Of a stretch of DNA of 64,000 nucleotides, positions 47,009 through 59,703 are shown piece after piece. Made by a program: the position numbers and the translations under genes. This DNA is from Toxoplasma gondii ME49 (taxonomy: Eukaryota > Apicomplexa > Conoidasida > Eucoccidiorida > Sarcocystidae). The notes below the pieces were generated by a model. It had not been told where the DNA came from, did no database searches, and saw only the letters and a program-made list of their open reading frames with translations. The stretch's first letter is position 1, and each line of letters begins with the position of its first letter. The DNA lies in contig NC_031468.1 in NCBI RefSeq assembly GCF_000006565.2, positions 620,001 through 684,000 on the forward strand, in the 5' to 3' direction.

Positions 47009-48661
47009 CCGGCGTTGTGGCTGTGCTGTCGAAAACGGGTGTGCTCCTCTCCGAGTAGACCATAGGAAAGACGAAACGCGGAAAGGAAGGAACGGCGGAA
47101 CGAAAACACGATTGGCTTTCAAAGATGAGCAACAATACTCTTTGTTCCACTCGTCGTGGTGCGCTTCTTTGGCCTCGCCGTTACCTGCTCGCGAAGACGC
47201 GACAAGCAAAAGGAAGAAAGGTGAGAGAGTATAGAGGACGACGGAGAGTCGAGAAAGGAGGCAGGAAAAAAACACCAGAAAAATAAAGAGAAGCGAAGGA
47301 AACATGAGAAGATGTACGAAAACGTCAATCGCAGCCAGGAGACGTTTTGAGTTGAGGTGTGTACGGTAGTAAATTCGCGAGAACAGACACCCTTCTTTCA
47401 CCACAAAAAAGAGACAGCAGGGCTCTCCACAAGTACCGAGGAAACAAATCGCGCTGCTGAACGCGTCCCCTCTTCGTTCTGGACTGTTTCTTTTCAACTG
47501 ATTTTGCCTTGGCTTTTTCGCTGAGAGGCTATTGTGCGAGGCGGCGAGGGGTGAGGCGTGGAACCCTACAAAGAAAACGACGCCGAGAAAGGAGGCATGA
47601 GAAGAGAAAAGACAGCGGCAGGAGGAGGAACCGCGAAGAGGGCGAGAGACATGATGGACGCGGATTTATCAGACGCCCCCTGCTTTCTCGTCGCCCAACC
47701 TCTGTCAGAAGCGCGCCTCTACATACGAGACGTGCCGTCACTTTTCCTTGTTCCCTCACTTTGGGTCCCCAATCCGACAACCATTGCACCGCATACACAT
47801 TGAACGAGACAGCGCCTTTGTGCAGAAGAAGAGAAAGAAAAAGAAGATCACAGACGGACAGGGAGAAAGAGAGAAAGAGAAAAGCGGCGCAGCTCAGCAA
47901 GCGCGGCGACCCTCTCAGTGGCTTCTGCAACCAGGAGACGGAAAAGATTGGAACGGAAAGAGACGAGGAACGCGGCGAAGCGCAGCCAAACTCTCAAGAA
48001 AAAAGAGAAAGAAAAGTGGAAGATCCAGAGGAACCCGGTGGGGTAGGTCCGTGCTTTTCTCCACAGGAATTTGACTCTAAAACGGTCAGCGCAGCCTCAT
48101 GCAAAGACAAGCGCGTGCATCACTCGCGGTGACCTTCGGTGACTTGGGGGCTTGTTTTGCCGAGCAGGTTTCAGAGCAGGAAAAACCATTTCAGAACTGA
48201 CAATGAAAAAGAGAGGTATGAAAAAAGGGGGGGCAAGAAGGCGACGAACTCCAGAAAAGAAGCAGATGCAGCACCTCGCGCTCGGCAAACGGTCGCGCGC
48301 AACCCGCCTTCCCTTCCGAGCGCGATTGGCAACTCTTTTAGATCTGCTTGTTGCGCCGCCTCTCATAAACGGGAAAACATTTTAGGTTCCTCTCTACTAA
48401 GAGGACTTTTGAATCTACCCACCACGCCCTTCGCATGCGTAGGGAAATAGAAAGTCGGCAAAGTGCACTGCGAAAACGAAACAAAGCAAGGACGTACCAG
48501 CTTTCACCGACACAAATTAGCAGACGCTTCCTCAAAGATTCCACGTTTTTTGACTTTCTGCGATGCCCACTCAAAAAGAACTCTCGGTAACTCTGAAAAC
48601 ATGCGAACTCAATATACAGGCAACCCACATACAGATAAACCCTCAAAAAATGTGTATGCGT

Positions 48662-48680
48662 GTATATATATATATATAGT
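48662..48680. repeat. (TA)n microsatellite
   Basis: About eight TA units in intergenic DNA, followed by more TA/TG-rich sequence to about 48715. Confidence 0.8.
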
Positions 48681-50814
48681 GTATATGAATACATGTGTAC
48701 ACATATATGTATGTGTAACCGTTTGCGAAATTAAACCGAACAATACATTGTCTACAAGGAATTCCAACAGGACAATCGACTGGGAGTTCTGTCTTCTTGG
48801 TACCTAGAACTCACGTTTCTTCAAGCAACAGGGATTCGAGAAAACCAGCGAAAAATCGACACTTTTGCTTGTGAAGCAAAGATCCAGAGCTTTCTATTCT
48901 AGTAAGAAATGTTGAAACGACTGAGTCTTTAAGATGAAATTTCACGAATAAAGATGCTGCAGAGAAGCGAACTCCAAGGACATTCGGCAGAGAAGAGTGA
49001 CGGTGCACTTCTCCCCTTCTTGTCGAGCGAAGAAATCTGTCCTGTATTCGGGGCTCCAGTGGAGGGATGCTGGATGGTTCCGCATTTCTTGCTTCCCTTT
49101 TACCTTCTTTTCGGGGCCGCCACCAGACTCCCCTCGTTCTTTGTCAGCTTCACTCCTTCCCCTGCGCGTCCTTCAACAACCATCCACGTGTACAGACTCC
49201 CTTTTTCAGTTGCACTCTTGTGCCTTCCATGCAGTGCTGTCTTTCACACTTCACCTCGTCTTCGTCTTTTTTCGCTGCACTTGCCGCACTCGCTGTTGGC
49301 GGTTCCTCACAGTGGCGTTGACAGGATACCCAGGGGGAACTGTCTCCCATTACAAATAAAAGGACAAACCACCAGGCGTGGAGGATCAAGCAGATGACTC
49401 CCCAGGGAGACAGTGCCTCCACTTTCTCTTCTCAGTCGGTTCGGGTCTGCACTTCATACGAAAAAGTGTGAGAGAAGGCATCCGAACCTACATAAAAAAC
49501 TTAAAGGTTTTTGTCCTTACCCATTAGACATTCACTTACGAAGCAAATAAAACGATTTACATGAATATATAATATATAGTGGCTACGTATTTACATGTGT
49601 ATCATGTCGGTTGCTTGCGCTGGGAAGACTGAAAGACGACGAACTTGCGCGATCCCGTGGAATGGGAAAGAGCGGCCAGTGCGGTCTTATGTCCTCTTTG
49701 CGAAAAGAAACGTCTTGACTGTAAAACGTCATGTTTCTCGGTAGAAGAACTTCGGTGTCTGCATGCATGAACTATACCGAGAGTTGCACAAAAGTCAACA
49801 TGTCGCACCTACTTCGACCATTTCACGCCTAGGTCACGAATCCCTTTACATTGTATACACATATATTTTAAGAAGACGTTTGCTAGAACTATCGCAATCC
49901 ACAACATACATTCCCAACGGCAGCAGTTATACATTCATATAAATGCATATAGTATTTTACCCAAGTATGGTACGCTGTGGGGGAAATCGATAACTTCGGA
50001 CAGATCAAATGTTGGTTCGAATGTGTATACCATGTGCATGGATGTATATTACTATGGGTTTTTATATATTTATATGTGTGCATGTGGATATGAGTAAATT
50101 GGAGGGTCGACCGCGAGAGATCACAGATTCATTGAATCAGTTTAGAACGAGAAACACTGCTGGAATTTCGGTCGCGCATCGGTTTCCGCCAACACACTGC
50201 GAAGCGCCGCGTTCTTTGGTGTGTCTGATTTGCGAAAAAACATTGCCGAACCGAGAGCGGAGCGGAAAACGTGACAAATGCTTGACAAGAAGACACCTAT
50301 ATATACTGCTAGAAATGCGCAAACAAAAATTCTGTGCACCCTGGCATTCGCGTGCACCTGTCCACACAAGACGGACAGAGGTGAAACGGGAGCTGCGCTA
50401 CGTTCTCCCCCACGAACTGGACAGCTGTCCCGCTTTCGCATTTTCTAACACTCTCTCTCCGATGCATCCATCCACATTGTTCGACCTCCCTGTTCTCTCT
50501 ATCCAGGCCTCTCCGTCCACTTCCACGTCCTTCTTCACCTTCACTCTCTTGGACATTCTCATCGACCACTATGTACGTTCGTGACCATCCTGCTTCTGCC
50601 TGCGACTTCGTGGTGCACGCAACTTTCTGATCGTCCTCCACTTTCTTCCCTCTGGGGCCGCCTCCTCTCTGTGCAACCTCTCTGTCTCTCTACGTCGAAC
50701 ACCACCCTTCTCGCGTGGTACTCTGCCTGTCGCTTCCCGTTCGCGCTACATCTGTCCGGCCTGGAAACCGATTCTCCCCTGTAAACCTCTTTTTCCTTTC
50801 CTACGTCTTTTCAT

Positions 50815-51110
50815 GACCCTTCCTGAATCTTCAGAGTCATTTCTCGTTCTTCTTTGAGAGATGTACGAGAAGGACTAAAAAGCTTCCGATCTTGAGCTCG
50901 ACAACGGGAGACTCTTCTCATCTTTTCGTGACACTCCATAGATCGTGTTAATCCTTCCTAGGTCTTCAAGACCCGTCAGGGCTCCCTAGGTCTTCCTATG
51001 ACCCTTGGAACAGTCCTAGGTGTTTCAGGACTTTTCTAAGGTCCTCCGGAGACTTGAGAGCTTCCTGAAGTCTTCGTCAGGACCTCCTCTGGGTTTTGCT
51101 GATCTTTTTA
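50815..51110. repeat. Degenerate tandem repeat region
   Basis: Variants of TCCTAGGTCTTC followed by GACCCTT or GGACCTT recur at irregular spacing of about 25-40 bp, mixed with the reverse-type AAGACC. It lies just past the stop codon of the polytopic membrane-protein gene, so it would be in its 3' UTR. Confidence 0.5.
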
Positions 51111-51184
51111 GACCTTCACGATCCTGTTCTTCCTCCGGGGAGCTCCGTCCGCAGTTCCAGAGATGTTTTCCTCGGCAAACCAAC

Positions 51185-54100
51185 CTACCCTTCTGATTCG
51201 GGGCCTCCACTTCCGGACAGACTTTGTCGCGCGGACATGTCGCCTGTTATGGCAGACTTGTCCGTTCTTTTGAAGAGAAGTTGGCGACGCAAGCTCGAGA
51301 CAGGGGCTTCGTTTTCGTGGTCAACGACTCGGGCCGTGCTCCCCCGTCTCGAGAGGAGGTGCTGTCGCTTGTAATCCACGAGAAGGCTGTACAGGAAGCG
51401 AGACGAGTGGCGAGAAGAAGCAGAAAACTCTGCAAACATCTTCGCGCATGTTCGAAACATATTCGGCGCCGGAGGCGGCCGGTACGGATGCAATGGAAAC
51501 ATGTACGGAGGCATGTAGTCCTCGCTAGGGGGTGACAACCACGTCCGAACCTGCAGAGACCACAGACAGAAAACAAATGGCACTGAGGGTTTAGCATCTA
51601 TGCTTTCTGCATGGAAAACGACAGAGAAGAGTGTTGTCGACGGCTGAGGATCTACAGTATTCCGCATGAAACACACAGAAAAGAAGTGAGATTCAGGATC
51701 TACGAGCTCCGCTGATTCGCACGCAGTGAAGACCCAGATTCGGGAACCTTCACACAGGCGGAAACTCGATGAGACCGTGGGCTGGCCTTGAAAACAGTGA
51801 AGGGAGAAGGTAAAGAAATGAGCGGAAATGAAGACGAAGCGCGAAGGAGGCAGCGACAGGTGCACGTTGCTCCTTCGGATTCGTGTCGGCGAACAACCGA
51901 CAAGGATCACGAAAGGTTGAGGAGGCACTGTGGATGTTGATTCACTGTCACAGAGGATACAGAAAAACAGCACGAGAGAAGGGCAGGCGGCTCGGGGGAG
52001 CACACAGACGCTTGCGTACTGAGAGCAAAAATGCCTTTCCAAAAACGACGCGGACAAGAGAGGCGACGACGTGTACGAACATTCAGTGGAGAGGGCACAT
52101 GCGAGGGAGACTGCAAAGGAACGCAAACGTTCCGGGAGGCGCAAGCTCACAAAACAGATGGAGAAGAAGTGAGGTGAACTGAAGAGAAGAGGAACTCCGC
52201 AGGACAGAGAGGAACGAAAAACAAGCAACGCAGAAGAAGAACGGTCAACTGAGAGAGCGACACAGTGAGAGACTGAGATATAAATATAGAGGGAAAAGGG
52301 AGACACTGAGCGACTCGGTTGAGAGCGGAGAAGAGCGATGTCGACTTTGTGCACGAACATTTCGGGCATAACGGAAAAGCAACAGACGCAGAAACTGGAA
52401 ACCCCACCCACTTCGAAAAGAAAGCAGGCCTAAAATTTCCTGAACGTGGAAGAGGACGTCATGGAGAGGAAACAAAGGAGACGTGATATCCGAGTCGTTG
52501 CACCAAACCAAGCAGACACTCTAGAGCTGATAACTGATCGGAATGGTCTAACTATGATTTCTATGTTCTTAGTTGCGTCTCTGTGAGGAGCGGATATGGC
52601 AACTGCTGGCTCTGCAGCTGCACAGTTACCAGAAAACTGAACAACTTTGAGTACAACCCAAAGATACATGACGTAAGATCTCGGAACCACTTGCACAGTT
52701 TTATCTGCCTGGTGTCGCAACACTCTGGATAATGGTCTCCGTTGCAACCTCGGTCTATCCCACATGACGGCTGTACGGTACGCCGGGGGTGACAGGATTG
52801 ACGAATATGACGCGTTACGAGATACATGCGTGCGGCAACGCTGACCTTTGGAAGAAAGGGAGAGGCAAACAACATCATAAACGCGAAGATTACGTAGGCC
52901 AAGCCGATGCCGCGGATGAAGGGGGACGCCTCTAGTGAAGCCCAGTACGCTGGGAATTCTGAGAAGCCTGAAAAAAGAAAAACAGAGGGAGGCCCGTGAA
53001 TCGAGAGAGGAGACACTGCGGACACAGGAGACAGGGGGGGGCGCTCTGCAAGGAGCGAGGAAAAGGGTGCATGTTGAAGAGCGACAAGAGAATTTATTTG
53101 ACATTTGTGAGTTTCAGAGGTTTTCCCTTTTCTTAACACAGACAGAGTGGAGTCCTTTTTTCGAATTCTGGGTAGAAAACATCGAGATTTTCGCGTTTTT
53201 TTGCCGAGGGAGGCGTGGACGTGCGAGGAACTTGCACCAAAAGTTTAGACCCAGAGTCTTCTCTTTATCGGCTTTCTTTCTTGTGTGTCCTCACCACTCT
53301 AGGACATGTTCGCATTTGTTTTTCGTGGAATACTGGAGTCGAGTCTCCTTCGGACCCTTTTGAAAAAATATTGCAGTGTTTTCCTTTCGAAGAACCAACT
53401 CTCTTCTTCCAGAAAGACCCAACTGTCTGAGCTTGAAGTTGTGCCCTTGAAGACACGCCGAACTGTCGAAAGAGCTCACCCCTGAACATGAGGAACATCA
53501 TCGAGGACGGGACCATGTGCTTCACCATGATGCACCAAAACTTGGAAATCCGAGAGATCCAGAGCGGCTTCACACGGCTGAAGAAGCAACCGAAGACCAT
53601 CCGGAAGAGAGACGAGAGCCAGGCGAGTGCTGGAACCGGCGGCGGGTTGAAGAGCGTCACGCGCAAAATTTGATCTTTGAAGACTTCGATATTGGCGAGA
53701 AACAGAGCGTAAAAGCGATCCTGAAGAAATCCAAGACAAACGAAAACTCTGGTCTGCCCTTCCGCGTCCGTCTTCCCAAACGTCTCACCATCGACACAAA
53801 CACAAAAAACCTCAAGGTATATATACATATATATGTATATATGTATATATGTATATGTATGTTTTGGTCTACGTCTCTTTCTCTAAAAACATGGAGAGAC
53901 ATGTGGTCGTCTAAACAGTTGCGTATCGTCGCCCTCCTATCGACGCCTGATGACTCTCGATTCGTTTCTTCCTCATCCGTTCCTTTTCTTTTGTGCCCCT
54001 GTCTTCTATAGCGCTGTCTCAGCATTCTTGTCAGCTCCCGGGTCCGCACGGAGTCTCTGCTGTCCCTCAAGAACTGGAAAACCTCCCGCGTCACCCTCTG

Positions 54101-57100
54101 CCTGTGAACCTGGAAAACCAGACTCGGTCTACGGCACTGAGGCTCTTCTGTCAGGGTGCTGGTCGAAGCTACGTCCTGTTCTCACCTTGAAAACGTCAGA
54201 AGTCCCGGGCTCGCGCACGAAGAAGGCGACAAGAGCAGCCAAGCCGGCGTTCATGAAGATGAGACACAGACGAGGAAAGTAGATGCTCATTCCCGCGAAG
54301 ACCGAAGTGATGCATCCGAAAATCGTGACGCCGAGGCAGCATCCAGCGTACACTCGAACAGCTGAAGAAGGAACAGACGCAGAGAGCCTAACTGAGGCAA
54401 ACGAGCAAAAGAGGGGAAATCCGGGTGAACGAGAAACACAGAAACCTAGACAGACCCAGAAGACAACAGACACCGAGAAGAAAGGAAGGAGAAGAGACAA
54501 GGAGCGAGTTCCTTGCAAAAAAAAAACTCAACTCGAGTTCTACAGTTCTGGATCGAGAATCTTCTGTGCAGAGACATGATCCAAGTAGAGTGCGATCACT
54601 GCAGTGCGGGGTCGAGCTGCGATCATAGTGTCCTCAATGCCCGCGAAGGATCGAGAAGCCTCTCCTATTTTAGTTCTCCAAGGATCAAACGCGTATGGCA
54701 CGCGCTGATATCAGAAAAAAAAACGTGTATCTCTGGGCTCATGCGTGGTTTCCTGTGGGGTGTGGCATATCACACATCGGGAAGCCCCACCAGCCTCAAG
54801 AGGAAAACATGCGCGTTCCTCGTCGCAGAGCCTGCTTCGCAACCTTCAAAGACAGGCAGTGCCTGCGCGTGTCTTCTCGAGAAGTCCTGTTTCTCAGCCT
54901 TACCCAACTTGCCGGCGATCCTTTCTTGGTACGAAGCATTGTTCACCCAGCCGACACCGATTGCCTCCAACATGACTACGCCCGGAGCCATAATGAAAGA
55001 AGACATAAAGTTGAAGAACTCGAAACGCTGAAGACAAGAGACCCAAGGAACTGAACACATGAAGCACTGCCAGAGAGCTCCGCAAGGAAATGCTTTTAAA
55101 AAAAGTCGAAGTTTAAGCTAAAATTTACCTCGATCCGCATGTCACGCATGACTACAGATAGACTGGGATACCTCGAGTCTGTACTTTAAATACCCGCTAG
55201 GTAGGCTGACCGTAGAATACACATGTGAGTGTAAATTGATCCTCCACGACTGACGCAACCAAGACGTCGACACATGAATACTTCCGTCGCGTTTTCACTG
55301 CTGTGTTGAGACGGCCGCCATGTGGGGAAAGGGCTCTCTCCAAAGGCTCGCCTGAATGCTCAAGAAGCCTCCTCGATCACTTGCATGAAATGCATGATAT
55401 AAGCCAGAACTGCATATCAAGGGAAACAGACTCGACCGTGTTTACGGATCAGGTGATGTACTGCATTTCTTTCAATGCCGCACCCCGACCCCTGGAGACA
55501 TTCCTGAGGCGCTCTCTACCTGTCTGCACGAGTGTAAAGAGTGATCTATATATTACGCCTAGAACATGACCGACACGGAAGGACCTTCAGGTCTTAAACT
55601 ATCGAAATCTGACACCTTTACATGTCTTAAGCAGGTAAACTCGAAGTCACGGTGGCCTACAGAACGACCCTCGCCCAGCCGTGTGCTGGTGTCGTTTTAT
55701 ATCTACTTCCTCTACCACGTGACTTCACATTACTACCATAGGTACACATATATATGCATTTAGATATACATATACATATGTATATATATATATATATCGT
55801 CTCAGCGAGAGTGACAGGTTTGTGCTAGGGAAGGCGTATCGACCAACCCGAGGCAAGGTCGTTGGGAGTTTTGCTGGTCGGGCGCATGTTCATCGTTGGG
55901 TGCAAGTCAGCCTGCGTCTCTCCCTCTCTCCAAACACTCATCGGTGTGTCTACACGAGCGTTTCACTGACGCCTGCGGTCTTTCGCACTTGCATGTTTCT
56001 TACCTTTTGTTGATTTGCGCTGCAGAAAATTAGGGAGAGGAAGAAGCAGAAAAAGATGAGGGATACGCAACACCGCTGTCGCCATCGATACCGAGCGAAA
56101 CGCGATTCCTGAGAACCGACAAGAGAGAGACAAGCAACGAAACGCGCAGGCGTTTGAGTGTGGAACAAATGCTTGTGTCTCAGAGAGAGAGGAGTACTCT
56201 CAGGCCGAGGCTGAGGATCATACCAGCATGTGAGGAGTCGTCTCCGCTTCCTGCTGAAACGACGGATAACAGGAATTCCTGCAGCTCGCATACAAAAGCA
56301 TCCAGCTGAAACCTAACGAGAGCGCTCTAAAGATTCTCCTTCACAAACTCGCGTCGGTGCCTTCCAAGAAAAACATGCGACAGAGTGACAGGAAAGGAGC
56401 TGAAGCAAGCGCGGTGCACGAACGTTCACAAAGAGAGGACAAAGACGATGCTTCGAAGAAGCAGGATGAGAAGAAATCGGAGACAAGAACTGGAAAAAAA
56501 GATCAAAAGACTCAGGGGGAAAAAAGAAGCACAGCAAGAGAGGAGAGATCAACGCACCACAGCGAGACAGAGGCGGAGAAGAACAGGTAAGAAGTGCGAC
56601 GCTGGCGAGAAAAGCAAAGAAGGCTCATCGACGAACGGCAAGAATGCAAAGAAGAGGAAGGGAAGCGAGGAACGGAGGGAAGGAAAGGAGACAGGAAGGT
56701 GAAACTCTTTTTCTAAAGAACAGCGGCTTACCGCAAAGGCGTTGATTAACGAATGCAGAGCGATCGCTGTCACCTGGATGTTCAGAATGAAAATTCCGCC
56801 GTAAAAGAACAGGGAAAAAACCTGACAGCCGAAACAAACAAGGCTGCAGCAAAACCTAACGAGATGCCGACACTGGCGGGAACGTCCAGAAGCCTCGTCT
56901 GTTTCTCCTTTGTTAGTGAAGGATTGAATAAAGAACGCGATTCACAGTCAGACGTAAAACTCGTGGACACACAAACGTATGCAATCTGCTGTCTCCTGTC
57001 AACCCCCTACACTGGTTTCTGGCTACCAGGTAACTCTCTGGGATGTCTTTTCCGTGATCGCTGCCCGCTTCTGTCTCCCCTGTCCTCTTGCGTGGTCTCT

Positions 57101-59205
57101 GCTCTGTCTTCCTCCACCCAACAGCTTCGTCCCCTCCTGTCTCCCTGTTTGTGCCCTTCCTTCTCTTTCTCGCCGTTCCTCATCTCCGTCAAGTCCGTCA
57201 TGAGCTGAATAGATACAAGGAACTTCAAAAACACCGGGAGATTTAAATAAACAAGACATCACGCTCTTTTTAGATTGACTGGTGCAGGACGGTCGCCGTC
57301 TTCTCTCCACGCCACTTACATTCGAGGCGGCAACTTTGTCAAAAACGGCAGGGAGGATAACGAAATACGCAGGAGCACTGCGCGTTTTGTTCACCAAGTC
57401 GTACGTCGGGACCCCAGTTGTGTCCTGCGATTCACAGGAAAAACAAACATCAAACATCGACGCAGTTGGCCTTCTCTCTCAACCGAAACTGCAGAGATGC
57501 CTAACTAGTCAGTATCAGCGCCGCGCATGCTCACGCGACGCATGCACGTCACCAGGCAAGCACGCAGGTTCCAACTCCCATACACAGACGAATGCGTCCA
57601 TGCACAACTCCAGTACAAGAAAAACATGAAAAAACTGCAACGAGAGAAGTACATTGCATGCTGAGGATCAGGGATTCTTTGAGGGGAACGTCTGCGGCGG
57701 CAGTCCTTGTCGACAGCTTACCTGCATGCTGCTCACGACCGACAGGAGGGAAATGAACGCGACTAGGCAGCTCACGAAGTCTACCATCCCGACATGGTTG
57801 CCGCTAGATATCATGTTCGATCCAATCCTAAAGACACAAAGAAAGGATTGGTAGAACCCAATTCGTACAGATGGATGGACGCGCTGAGCCTGAGAAACGA
57901 AGAGAGCTAAGTTAGTTACACAGGCACACTCTTGGTTCTCTCAATTCAAAGGAAACTCTGCCTACAAGAGACAAGCATGCCAACGGCTGTTCATTATTCT
58001 CAGTCAAAATGCTCATAGACTCACGTACTCCTACATGTATATATATATTGATATTGATATGTATGACTTGAAGCAACGCACAGACACACAGGTGTCACGC
58101 AGAGAAGCATTATCTATTTTGTTGCTTCACAGAGGGAAGTCTGTAGTTGCGTGTAGGTCACAGAGTCGCTCGACAGGCTGTTGGGAATTGTGTGAGTGCC
58201 GCATGGGTGTCGGAGTGTTTGAGCGTTCTCGCTCTCCACCCCCTCGCGCGTCTCCGCGTTTCGGTCCTGTTACTCCACATCAGGTTCGTGCTGTCAAGGA
58301 AGTGCGAACTGTCAAAGGAGCCTGTCCATTTGTGCATCTGGTCAGCGATACCGATTGTTGGTATTCGACTGTGTCTCGCACGACTCGTCCTCGTCTTCCG
58401 CATCTGCCTACTTGGAGAAGCTGCTGACGGTCTCGTAAACGCCGCAGCCGAGAGCGAGATCGCGGAGAACGTAGCCGAGTGTCTGCGCTCTGAGGCTCCA
58501 GACATCCGCAAGCGTGTGGCTGAGATTTTCGAGCGTCTCTCGGATAACGCCGTCTGGTTCCGTGTCTCCCAGTCCATGTCCGTCGTTCGTCGTGAACGAC
58601 ATGACGGTGAGCGCGATGCAGAGCACGATCGCCAGGAACACCAGCAGCGCCGACGCTGGAGCAAACAAAGACGCACGAGAACCAGCTTCGTGGAGGGGTG
58701 GACGCACGAACCGCCTCGCGGGATGTCTCGACAGCCAAGCACAATGCAAGAGCCGCGAAGTGCAGTAACTGAAGAAAAGGGATTAATATCTGAAGATATA
58801 CAGAAGGCTAAAAGAAGCGAGGACTCGGGATGGGGAACGAGGCAGAATCGAAGACAGACGGCTTCACGAAGATCCTCGCAAAGACCTCTCGCTGTGGCTT
58901 CGCCCGATTCCAAGAGAAAGAGGCTGTGAGGGATCGAGGATTTTTCTCTTGCACAAAACCGAGTTTTCCAGACATAAAAGAGCTGTTTTCGAAGGGGGCA
59001 GTTTCTTACTGAATCCGATTTTAAAGAGTCCCCTCCAAACGTAGGCCAGAACGAAGGACCAGACGACGCCCATCGAAGCCACATGGTTGGCTTGAAGAAC
59101 ATTCGGCGAGACGGTGGGGTCGAGGACTTCCGGGACGAGGCGCGAAAGGTAAAAGTAGGTAGCCTGGCGGTGCAGGCAGAAACAGGCAGTCCCGTCGCTG
59201 TCCAT
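51185..59205 (-). CDS. Polytopic membrane protein, unrecognised (11 exons, about 650 aa; apparent frameshift)
   Basis: Exons are 59205-59010, 58655-58412, 57827-57722, 57424-57320, 56898-56732, 56305-56224, 55050-54904, 54361-54186, 53720-53480, 52967-52846 (or -52819, same phase) and 51550-51185. Phases agree at all junctions, but exon 5 (56898-56732) needs one extra base at an A6 run (56815-56820) to stay open. The product has about ten membrane spans, for example SALLVFLAIVLCIALTV, ASVGISLGFAAALFVSAV and GCCLGVTIFGCITSVFAGM. The C-terminal tail of about 120 residues is hydrophilic and begins RTWLSPPSEDYMPPYMF. Nearly every exon carries one or two spans. I do not recognise the family; a transporter or channel is possible. 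The 3' end of another membrane-protein gene lies 0.5 kb upstream on the same strand, and one fused gene cannot be excluded. Confidence 0.65.
53815..53862. repeat. TA/TATG-rich microsatellite in an intron
   Basis: Interrupted TATATA/TATG repeats between the exons ending at 54186 and starting at 53720 of the polytopic membrane-protein gene. Confidence 0.75.
55774..55797. repeat. (TA)n microsatellite in an intron
   Basis: An interrupted TA run in the 1.2-kb intron between the exons ending at 56224 and starting at 55050. Confidence 0.8.
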
Positions 59206-59703
59206 TCGATTCGCCGAGTTTCAGTGTAGAAAAAGCAAACACCAGGTGATCGACGATAACGGTAGTCTCATGAATGTGATGGCACTTTGAAAGGACGAGT
59301 CTCTGGCTACTCGACTATAATTTTACCAGTAAGGAAGAAATCAAGAGTCATCGAACATAACGGAATCCTTTTGAGTGTGCCAATGAGAGCGACACGACAA
59401 GTACCAGCACTTGTTCTTTCCCAGTCTACACCTTTCGATGCGTCAGGACTGATCTATTTGCGGGGACTTGCATGCACACAAAGGTGACGGTGGCGAACGC
59501 TCATCGAGACGTCCACTGCCACAAGCCGGAAACGCTGTCTGTCGTGCTTCGCCGAAACCTCCCTTTCTTCTTGTCACTTTCGACAGGTCCTCCCTCCCCA
59601 CCCTTCACCCCCTTGCATTCCTGTTTTCTCTTGCGTCGGCCTCTAAATCTTCTTGCACGCTTCCGCCCTGCGCCCGTGAAAGTTTTTTGGAAATCGGACG
59701 AAG
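59206..59703. other. Spacer between two minus-strand membrane-protein genes
   Basis: About 500 bp between the stop codon at 59704 and the proposed start at 59205. Apart from the TGCATGCA at 59469 nothing is recognised. If the two genes are one, this would be intron. Confidence 0.45.
59469..59476. promoter_or_regulatory. TGCATGCA motif upstream of the polytopic membrane-protein gene
   Basis: A palindromic TGCATGCA about 265 bp upstream of the start at 59205. It is the main sequence argument for a separate promoter here rather than one fused gene. Function is inferred. Confidence 0.35.

Larger units (their letters stand above)
46587..51184. other. Intergenic region between two minus-strand genes
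   Basis: About 4.6 kb. It should contain the promoter and possibly a first exon of the coiled-coil gene (near 46.6-48 kb) and the 3' UTR of the membrane-protein gene (near 51 kb). Low-complexity purine-rich ORFs at 47.5-48.1 kb and a 191-codon plus-strand ORF at 50009-50584 look non-coding. It holds a (TA)n tract (48662-48680), TGCATGC copies (47002-47008, 49760-49767) and degenerate repeats at 50.8-51.1 kb. Confidence 0.45.

Noticed and set aside
47509..48132. 207-codon plus-strand ORF, Arg/Glu/Lys-rich
   Set aside because: It arises from purine-rich simple sequence; the frame has no domain, no good start context and no splice partner.
50009..50584. 191-codon plus-strand ORF
   Set aside because: It begins in TA-rich DNA, shows no conserved features, and its left half reads like translated microsatellite flank.
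55995..56035. 16-nt micro-exon between AG and GTAAGA on the minus strand (CGCAAATCAACAAAAG)
   Set aside because: Including it breaks the phase; skipping it lets the exon at 56305-56224 join 55050-54904 in frame.
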